The notes under the pieces: generated by a model
Databases searched by the model: none
What the model was told of the DNA's origin: nothing
What the model saw: only the letters and a program-made list of their open reading frames with translations
Source of the DNA: Ewingella americana ATCC 33852
GTDB lineage: Bacteria; Pseudomonadota; Gammaproteobacteria; Enterobacterales; Enterobacteriaceae
Length of the DNA stretch: 64,000 nucleotides
Assembly (NCBI RefSeq): GCF_000735345.1
Contig: NZ_JMPJ01000076.1
Coordinates: forward strand, 1 to 64,000
Direction of reading: 5' to 3'
Part shown: in pieces, positions 58,297 to 64,000 of the stretch
Layout: each line of letters begins with the position of its first letter
How positions within the stretch are numbered: position 1 is the stretch's first letter
Made by a program: the position numbers and the translations under genes

Positions 58297-59712
58297 ATGG
58301 CAAAAACAGAAGCAATGCAGAAAATTATCCAACTTGTGGGTGGGCCGGAAAATATTAATAAAGTTTGGCACTGCATGACTCGGCTGCGTTTTGATCTGAT
58401 TGATGAAAATAAAGTGGCGTGGCAGGAAATAAAAGCCCTGCCCGGCGTATTAGGTGCGCAAAGCCAAAGTGAGCAGGTACAGATCATCATCGGCCCGAAG
58501 GTGAATGACTGGTATGAAGAAATAGTCAGCCATCTCAAGCCGGTGACGCTGGAAAAAACCGATAAACCGAAAGCGTGTAAAGGGCTGGTGTCGCTGTTTA
58601 TGGATACCGTCTCCGGCGTTTTTGGCCCTATCGTTCCGGCCATCGCGGGTGCCGGGATGATCAAAGGCCTGCTGGCCGGGCTGATCGCGCTGAAAGTGAT
58701 TTCAGCCAAGAGCGACACGGTGATGGTTATCGACCTGATCGCCAGCGGCGTGTTTTACTTCCTGCCCTTCTTCCTCGCGGTGTCTGCGGCGAAAATCTTT
58801 AAAACCAATGAATATTTAGCCGCGGCGGTAGCAGCATGCCTGATGTACCCGACGCTTATCGACGCCGCCAAGGCACTGGCCAGCCACACGCCCGGCGCGG
58901 CCAACGCGATTTACTTTATGGATGTCATCCCGGTCTCGGTGTTCAACTACTCGGCCAGCGTGATCCCGGTGATTTTCTCGGTTCTGGCGCTCAGCTATAT
59001 TCACCGCTGGGTAGACAGGTTTATGCCGGACGTGCTGAAGACCGTGTTCACCCCAACGCTGACGCTGTTTATCGCCGCGCTGGTGTCGCTGTCCGTGATT
59101 GGACCGGCGGGCATTTACCTCGGCAAGCTGCTGGCGTTCTTCATTCAGGGGCTGTTTGACGTCTCGTCGGTGTTTGCGGGCTTTATTGTCGGTGCCATCC
59201 GGCCAGTGGCAATTTTGACCGGCATGCATCACGCCATGACGCCGATTGCCTTGCAGAACTTCACCGATCAGGGCTGGGATATGTTGATGCCAATGATGTT
59301 CATGGCCAACATGGCGATTGCCGGTTCGACCTTTGCCATCTACTTCCACGTGAAAACTCGCGAGGAGAAAACGCTGGTGGTTTCGGCCGCCGTCTCTGGC
59401 TTACTGGGAATTACCGAGCCAGCGCTGTTTGGCGTGCTGACCCGTTATAAGAAAGCCTTTATCGCCACCACCATCAGCAGTTCGATTGCCTCGGCCTTCA
59501 TCGCTTTCTTCGGCGTGCGGCTGTATGGCTATATTTTGTCGAGCATTTTCAGCCTGCCAGCCTACATCGGGCCTTACTTTATCTACATCCTGATGGGGGT
59601 GACCATCGCGCTGGTGCTATCATTTACCCTGACCTATATGCTGGTGGTGAGAGGCGATAAAATCTCAGAATCACAAAATCCTGAGATTATAGCATCCCAA
59701 GATTCACACTAA
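58297..59712 (+). CDS. PTS EIIBC component, glucose/sucrose superfamily (second copy)
   Basis: A 471-residue membrane protein. The EIIB domain (about 1-80) has the phosphorylation site Cys26 in WHCMTRLRF, and the EIIC domain (about 105-455) has GLLGITEPALFGV near residue 367 and ten or so hydrophobic helices. It has no EIIA. It resembles the EIIBC at 15871-17259 in layout but is a distinct protein. The ATG at 58297 (GTGAGG upstream) is preferred over an in-frame start at 58186. It is divergent from the RspA-like gene and convergent with the dipeptide ABC operon, whose ATPase end it overlaps by 9 bases. Confidence 0.92.
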   Translation: MAKTEAMQKIIQLVGGPENINKVWHCMTRLRFDLIDENKVAWQEIKALPGVLGAQSQSEQVQIIIGPKVNDWYEEIVSHLKPVTLEKTDKPKACKGLVSLFMDTVSGVFGPIVPAIAGAGMIKGLLAGLIALKVISAKSDTVMVIDLIASGVFYFLPFFLAVSAAKIFKTNEYLAAAVAACLMYPTLIDAAKALASHTPGAANAIYFMDVIPVSVFNYSASVIPVIFSVLALSYIHRWVDRFMPDVLKTVFTPTLTLFIAALVSLSVIGPAGIYLGKLLAFFIQGLFDVSSVFAGFIVGAIRPVAILTGMHHAMTPIALQNFTDQGWDMLMPMMFMANMAIAGSTFAIYFHVKTREEKTLVVSAAVSGLLGITEPALFGVLTRYKKAFIATTISSSIASAFIAFFGVRLYGYILSSIFSLPAYIGPYFIYILMGVTIALVLSFTLTYMLVVRGDKISESQNPEIIASQDSH

Positions 59713-60672
59713 GTGACAGGCCACTCGATGCCCCGCTCCGCCAATTGCGCGCAGTTGGGGCACTTCTTTGCGGCAACGCTCGGTAGCTAACGGGCATCGC
59801 GTATTGAAGCGGCATCCCGACGGCGGCTGCGACGGGTCGGGGATCTCACCTTTGGCCATCGCCACCGGCACGCTGCCGGGGTCCAAGGTCGGCACCGCAG
59901 CCAGCAGAGCCTGAGTGTAAGGATGCAGCGGCTGGCGGAACAGGGTGTCGCGGTCAGCGGTTTCGACAATCTGCCCAAGGTACATCACCGCCACGTCATC
60001 GCACAGATGCTCCACCACCCCAAGGTCGTGGGAGATGAACAGGAAAGTGACGCCGTGGTCATCGCGCAAATCCGAAAACAGGTTGATGATCTGCGCCTGA
60101 ATCGACACGTCCAGCGCCGAAATAGGCTCGTCGGCAATGATAAAGTCAGGTTGCAGGATAAGCGCTCTGGCAATACCAATACGCTGGCGCTGGCCGCCTG
60201 AGAACTCGTGCGGGAAACGGTTGTAATGCAGCTCGGATAAGCCGCAAATCTTCATCACTTCCAGCACTTTGCCGCGCAGCTCGCCCGGCGCGCACAGCTT
60301 GTGTTCCAGCATTGCTTCGCCAATGGCATCGCCCACCCGGATTCGCGGGTTCAGCGAGCTATAGGGGTCCTGAAATACCAGCTGAATTTTCGGCCGCAGG
60401 GCTTTTAGCTGTTTGGGCTTCAACGCCGAAAGGTCTTCGCCGCGAAACTTCACGCTGCCCGCCGTCTTCTCATATAAACCGAGCAGGGTTCTGCCGACGG
60501 TGGTTTTGCCACTCCCCGACTCCCCCACCAGCCCAAAGATAGAGCCTTTGCGGATGTTGAAACTCACGCCGTCCACGGCACGAAGCTGGCCGGTCACCTG
60601 CCCGAATAGGCCATTTTGAATCGGAAAATGCTTTTTAAGGTCTTGCACTTCGACCAGATATTCTGTGTTCAC
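59704..60672 (-). CDS. Dipeptide/oligopeptide ABC transporter ATPase (DppF/OppF-like)
   Basis: A 322-residue ATPase. GLVGESGSGKTTVGRTLLGL (Walker A, about 47-66), LVFQDPYSSLNPRIRVGDAI (Q-loop region), FSGGQRQRIGIARAL (signature, near 157), FIIADEPISALDVSIQAQI (Walker B, near 177) and a SHDLGVVEHL H-loop. The C-terminal oligopeptide-type extension includes GCRFNTRCPLATERC with paired Cys that may hold an Fe-S cluster. It overlaps the preceding DppD-like gene by 4 bases and is the last gene of the operon. Confidence 0.93.
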   Translation of the reverse strand: MNTEYLVEVQDLKKHFPIQNGLFGQVTGQLRAVDGVSFNIRKGSIFGLVGESGSGKTTVGRTLLGLYEKTAGSVKFRGEDLSALKPKQLKALRPKIQLVFQDPYSSLNPRIRVGDAIGEAMLEHKLCAPGELRGKVLEVMKICGLSELHYNRFPHEFSGGQRQRIGIARALILQPDFIIADEPISALDVSIQAQIINLFSDLRDDHGVTFLFISHDLGVVEHLCDDVAVMYLGQIVETADRDTLFRQPLHPYTQALLAAVPTLDPGSVPVAMAKGEIPDPSQPPSGCRFNTRCPLATERCRKEVPQLRAIGGAGHRVACHLV

Positions 60673-61679
60673 GGCTGTACCTCTAACGGCGTCGCGGTGG
60701 CAAGTCCGCTGGCTGGCAAACCACTGTAAAAGCAGGCGGCCTGACGGGTATCACCCACCAATGGCGGGATCCCCTGACGGCAGCGTTCGGTGGCTTTGGC
60801 GCAGCGCTCGGTAAATGCGCAGTACGGCGGCAGCGCGGTAAGGCTAGGCACCTGACCGGGGATGGAATACAAGCGGCGGCGGCGTTCGCCGGGAACCGGC
60901 CTTGAGGCAATCAGCCCCTGGGTGTAAGGGTGCAGCGGGTTGCGCAGCACGTCGGCAGTCGGCCCCTGCTCAACGATTTTCCCGGCATACATCACCACCA
61001 CGTGGTCGGCCATCTGGGCTATCACGCCCAAGTCGTGGGTGATGAGCATCAGCGCCATGTGCTGGCGCTGGGCCTGCTCGCGCAGCAAGGTGAGGATCTG
61101 CGCCTGCACCGTGACGTCCAGCGCGGTGGTCGGCTCGTCGGCAATGAGTAATTTAGGCTTGCAGCTCAGCGCCATGGCTATCATTACGCGTTGCAACATG
61201 CCGCCGGAGAGTTGGTGCGGGTAGCTCTCCATCAGGCTTTCCGCGCGGGCTAAGCCGACTTCGGTCAGCAGAGCCGCGGCCTTGGCCCATGCGGCTTTTG
61301 GCTTCTCACCAAGATGGCGAATCAACGGTTCCACCAGCTGCTCGCCGATAGTTAGTACCGGGTTTAGCGCGCTCATGGGCTCTTGGAAAATCATCGCCAG
61401 CTGATTGCCGCGCAGATCCGCCATGCGGGAGGGCCGCAGCGTCAGCAGATTGGTGCCTTCGAATAGGATCTCGCCGGAGTCGATGCGCGCCGACTGCGGC
61501 GGCAGTAAGCCCATCAAGGACATGGCGGTGACGCTTTTACCGCAGCCGGACTCGCCGACCACGCCGACCGTCTGGCCGGGCATCACGTCGAAACTCACGC
61601 CTTGCACCGCGCGTACTCGGCCCTGCTCACTGGAAAATGACAGCGAGAGGTTGTTAAAACTGACTAAAGGTTGCGTCAT
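60669..61679 (-). CDS. Dipeptide/oligopeptide ABC transporter ATPase (DppD/OppD-like)
   Basis: A 336-residue ATPase paired with the DppF-like protein. GVVGESGCGKSVTAMSLMGL (Walker A, about 38-57), MIFQEPMSALNPVLTIGEQL, HQLSGGMLQRVMIAMALSCKP (signature, near 154) and LLIADEPTTALDVTVQAQI (Walker B). The C-terminal oligopeptide domain has PPYCAFTERCAKATERC. It follows the DppC-like permease gene by 4 bases and overlaps the next ATPase by 4, all signs of a single operon. Confidence 0.93.
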   Translation of the reverse strand: MTQPLVSFNNLSLSFSSEQGRVRAVQGVSFDVMPGQTVGVVGESGCGKSVTAMSLMGLLPPQSARIDSGEILFEGTNLLTLRPSRMADLRGNQLAMIFQEPMSALNPVLTIGEQLVEPLIRHLGEKPKAAWAKAAALLTEVGLARAESLMESYPHQLSGGMLQRVMIAMALSCKPKLLIADEPTTALDVTVQAQILTLLREQAQRQHMALMLITHDLGVIAQMADHVVVMYAGKIVEQGPTADVLRNPLHPYTQGLIASRPVPGERRRRLYSIPGQVPSLTALPPYCAFTERCAKATERCRQGIPPLVGDTRQAACFYSGLPASGLATATPLEVQP

Positions 61680-61683
61680 GGCG

Positions 61684-62625
61684 TTAACCCCGCTTCATTT
61701 TTGGGTCTAAGGCGTCACGCAGCCCGTCGCCCAGCACGTTAATCGCAATCACGGTGAGGAAGATGGCAATCCCCGGTGGCATCCACAACCACGGGCGACG
61801 CTGGAAGTCGATCAGGCTGTTGGCGGCGTCCATCATGTTGCCCCAAGAGGCCATCGGCGGCACGACGCCCAAACCGAGGTAGCTCAGCGCCGACTCCATC
61901 AGAATGGCGTTGGCCACCGCCATGGTCGCCATCACCACCAGAATAGGCACGGTGTTTGGCAATAAGTGGCGGAACACGCGGCGGCGAGAAGAGAGCCCCA
62001 GCACCTGCGTCGCCAGCATAAATTCGCGCTCGCGCAGTGAGAGGATCTGCCCGCGCACCAGACGCGCCAGCTTAGGGCATTCAATCAGGCTAAGCATCAC
62101 GATGACCATATAGATGCGCGAGTCCGGCGAGAAATCCAGCTCAGACAGCATCGCGCCCATCACCAGCAGCAAAGGCAAAGTGGGAATGGTCATCATCAGG
62201 TCGGCAAGGCGCATGACGATTTTGTCCGTCAGGCCACCGACATAGCCTGAAAGCGCCCCGAGCAGATAGCCCAGCGTCACCGAAAGCAGCATGGTCAGCA
62301 GGCCGATCACCAGTGAAATGCGCCCGGCCAGCAGCAGGCGGGTGTAGATATCACGGCCCAAAAAGTCAGTACCCAGCCAGTGCTGGGCATTGGGGGCTTT
62401 GTTGATCATCAGGGCGTCGGTGGCTTCATCGCGCCAAGGGGAGAACATCGGGCCAAACACGCACCACAGCGCCATGACCACCAGCAGAATCAGACAGAAC
62501 ATCGCCAGCGGGTTGCTGCGCAATGCTTTCCACGCCTGATGAAGGGGCGAAGGCGTGGCCTGCGCCAGTGCGGGGATCTGCGCTTTTCGCAGGCGGCGCT
62601 GGCTGGAGAATAGAGAACTTAACAT
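61684..62625 (-). CDS. Dipeptide/oligopeptide ABC transporter permease (DppC/OppC-like)
   Basis: A 313-residue inner-membrane permease. It has an N-terminal OppC-type segment (AWKALRSNPLAMFCLILLVVMALWCVFGP), the characteristic APNAQHWLGTDFLGRDIYTRLLLAGRISLVIGLLTM, and the EAA-type loop REREFMLATQVLGLSSRRRVFRHLLPNTVPILVV near residues 200-233. It shares one base with the DppB-like stop (TAATG). It partners with the DppB-like permease. Confidence 0.93.
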   Translation of the reverse strand: MLSSLFSSQRRLRKAQIPALAQATPSPLHQAWKALRSNPLAMFCLILLVVMALWCVFGPMFSPWRDEATDALMINKAPNAQHWLGTDFLGRDIYTRLLLAGRISLVIGLLTMLLSVTLGYLLGALSGYVGGLTDKIVMRLADLMMTIPTLPLLLVMGAMLSELDFSPDSRIYMVIVMLSLIECPKLARLVRGQILSLREREFMLATQVLGLSSRRRVFRHLLPNTVPILVVMATMAVANAILMESALSYLGLGVVPPMASWGNMMDAANSLIDFQRRPWLWMPPGIAIFLTVIAINVLGDGLRDALDPKMKRG

Positions 62626-63584
62626 TATGACTTCACCCGAATTCGTGGATCAGCCCAGGCATAAAGCACGTCAGCGATCAGGTTGCCAAGGATAGTGAGT
62701 ACCGCCAAAAACAGCGTGAAACCCATCAATACTGGGTAATCGCGGGCAGCCAGTGAGTCAATATTGATGTGCCCGGCTCCCGGCCAGTTAAAGACCTTCT
62801 CGGTGATGATCGCACCCGAAAATAGCCCCGGCAGCTCAAAGCCCATCAGGGTGATCAGCGGCAACAGCGCGTTGCGCAGCGCGTGCTTGAAGATAACCGT
62901 TCTCTCGCGCAGCCCTTTGGCGCGGGCGGTGCGGATGAAGTCCATGCGGATAACGTCCAACATGCTGGCGCGGAAGTAGCGCGTCAGGCTCCCGGCCTGC
63001 AACATCACCAAGGCCAGCACAGGCAGGATCAGGTGTGCTGCGACCTGCATCACCCAAGCCCAGCCGGTGGCATCGCTGCCGGTATTGGTCATGCCGCCGA
63101 CCGGCAGCCAGTGTAAATCCACCGCGAACCATTTAATCAGCAGCAGACAGAGGAAGAAGGTGGGGAAAGACATGGCGGCGAAAATCACCACGCTGACCAC
63201 GTGATCAAACAGCGAATAAGGTTTCAACGCTGAGACAATACCCACCGCCAGCGCGATGCCCCAATAGAGCACCATGGAGATCGCGGCCAGCAGGAAAGAG
63301 TTCCAGATATATTGGTTGAGCAGCTGACTGACAGGGATTTGGTATTGCAGCGAAAAGCCGAGATTGCCTTGCAGCAGCTGGCCCAGCCAGCGGAAATAGC
63401 GGGTAAGCATGGGTTGATCAAGGCCGTAAAGCGCTTTGAGTTCGGCGGCACGCTGCGCCGTGAGCGTTACGTTGCCATCAATAAAGTCGCCCGGAGTGAA
63501 CGCAAACAGCATGAAGATCAACAGCGAGGCGAGGAACAGCATCGGGATGGTTTGCAGCAATCGCCGCAGGATAAAATTTCTCAT
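62625..63584 (-). CDS. Dipeptide/oligopeptide ABC transporter permease (DppB/OppB-like)
   Basis: A 319-residue permease with an N-terminal MRNFILRRLLQTIPMLFLASLLIFMLFAFTPGDFID (OppB/DppB opening), a periplasmic loop with AAELKALYGLDQPMLTRYFRWLGQLLQGNLGFSLQY, and an EAA-type loop IRTARAKGLRERTVIFKHALRNALLPLITLMG near residues 211-242. It is the first of the four membrane/ATPase genes after the binding protein, separated by about 50 bp. The substrate may be dipeptides, oligopeptides or a related ligand. Confidence 0.93.
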   Translation of the reverse strand: MRNFILRRLLQTIPMLFLASLLIFMLFAFTPGDFIDGNVTLTAQRAAELKALYGLDQPMLTRYFRWLGQLLQGNLGFSLQYQIPVSQLLNQYIWNSFLLAAISMVLYWGIALAVGIVSALKPYSLFDHVVSVVIFAAMSFPTFFLCLLLIKWFAVDLHWLPVGGMTNTGSDATGWAWVMQVAAHLILPVLALVMLQAGSLTRYFRASMLDVIRMDFIRTARAKGLRERTVIFKHALRNALLPLITLMGFELPGLFSGAIITEKVFNWPGAGHINIDSLAARDYPVLMGFTLFLAVLTILGNLIADVLYAWADPRIRVKS

Positions 63585-63635
63585 GACGTTCTCATTGCCA
63601 CTGCCAGCAAAGACCGGCAGTGGCGTTATTTCTGA

Positions 63636-64000
63636 TTATTTAACTACTTTCACATCCGGCAGGCTTCCCGTCAGACCGTTGTAGATATCCGGTTTGAAGC
63701 CTGTGACCCGTGCGCTACTGGCCGAGAGAATTTTACGGTTTGCCAACAAGATAACCGGCGGATCGTTCGCCAATACCTGATACAACTTGTGGTAAATCGG
63801 CTTGCGTTTCTCAATGTCCAATTCGGCATTGGCCTGATGGATCAGTTCATCCACCTGCGGGTTGTTGTATCCACCCTGAGTGGCGGCTTCTTTGCTGTAG
63901 AAATCCCATACGCCGTCGTGCGGATCGTTTAGCGTGCTGGTGCTAAAGGAAGCCAAATCGTAGTTGCCCGCTTTGCGTTGGGACATCAGCGCGTTGAAGT
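63636..64000 (-). CDS. Family 5 extracellular solute-binding protein, C-terminal part (partial)
   Basis: Only the C-terminal 120 residues or so are visible; the gene continues beyond the right edge. They show YDLASFSTSTLNDPHDGVWDFYSKEAATQGGYNNPQVDELIHQANAELDIEKRKPIYHKLYQVLANDPPVILLANRKIL, the usual end region of DppA/OppA-type periplasmic binding proteins. An ATG at 63986 is internal, since the frame is open upstream of it (FNAL). It heads the operon for the four ABC genes downstream and would deliver peptide-like ligands to them. Confidence 0.92.
   Translation of the reverse strand, partial: FNALMSQRKAGNYDLASFSTSTLNDPHDGVWDFYSKEAATQGGYNNPQVDELIHQANAELDIEKRKPIYHKLYQVLANDPPVILLANRKILSASSARVTGFKPDIYNGLTGSLPDVKVVK

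Overview
The window reads as chromosome from a gammaproteobacterium of the order Enterobacterales. Recognisable enterobacterial genes include a TehB-type tellurite methyltransferase, a YdeP-type molybdopterin oxidoreductase, a divergent QorB/HxlR pair, an RspA-like dehydratase and a dipeptide ABC operon. Gene density is high, intergenic gaps are short and G+C looks moderate. The gene mix would suit a Yersiniaceae-like environmental genus, but species cannot be fixed from sequence alone. No rRNA, tRNA, IS transposase or CRISPR array was seen.

Layout. 0-1.7 kb: end of a polar amino-acid ABC transporter operon. 1.8-5.2 kb: glutathione transferase, methyltransferase, and a LysR/NAD(P)H-oxidoreductase pair. 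5.2-11.5 kb: a probable acquired block (LysR, AzlCD, DHA2 efflux pump, D-2-hydroxyacid dehydrogenase, LysR) bounded by a 57-bp direct repeat that is the 3' end of the LysR gene at 11.5-12.4 kb. 12.5-17.3 kb: EamA exporter, then a LacI regulator, SIS-domain enzyme and PTS EIIBC with a clear palindromic operator. 17.3-21.8 kb: OvoA (ovothiol synthesis), two tandem paralogous small unknown genes and a lone tyrosine integrase. 21.9-24.9 kb: a FecBCD-type metal-chelate ABC transporter behind a near-consensus Zur box. 24.9-42.7 kb: many small regulator-target pairs (HxlR, LysR, AraC, TetR) next to efflux pumps, quinone, flavin and nitro reductases and glutathione transferases, several with visible operators. 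42.7-52.3 kb: a degraded gene, YdeP, a cupin, a MarR-GNAT fusion, an MFS/TetR operon and a Tet(X)-like flavin monooxygenase with a GntR regulator.

52.3-56.7 kb is the most interesting part. It is a compact, AT-rich-headed class II microcin cluster: a 113-residue precursor with a 15-residue double-glycine leader, a small two-helix putative immunity protein, a CvaA-like membrane fusion protein, and a CvaB-like ABC transporter with an intact C39 leader peptidase. I do not recognise the mature peptide as any known microcin. A CRP-like site lies upstream, and a hairpin separates the peptide/immunity genes from the export genes.

56.7-64 kb: an RspA/ManD-like sugar-acid dehydratase divergent from a second PTS EIIBC, followed on the minus strand by a dipeptide/oligopeptide ABC operon whose binding-protein gene runs off the right edge.

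The overall theme is accessory metabolism, stress and detoxification genes under local repressors, plus one bacteriocin system and one probable zinc-responsive importer.
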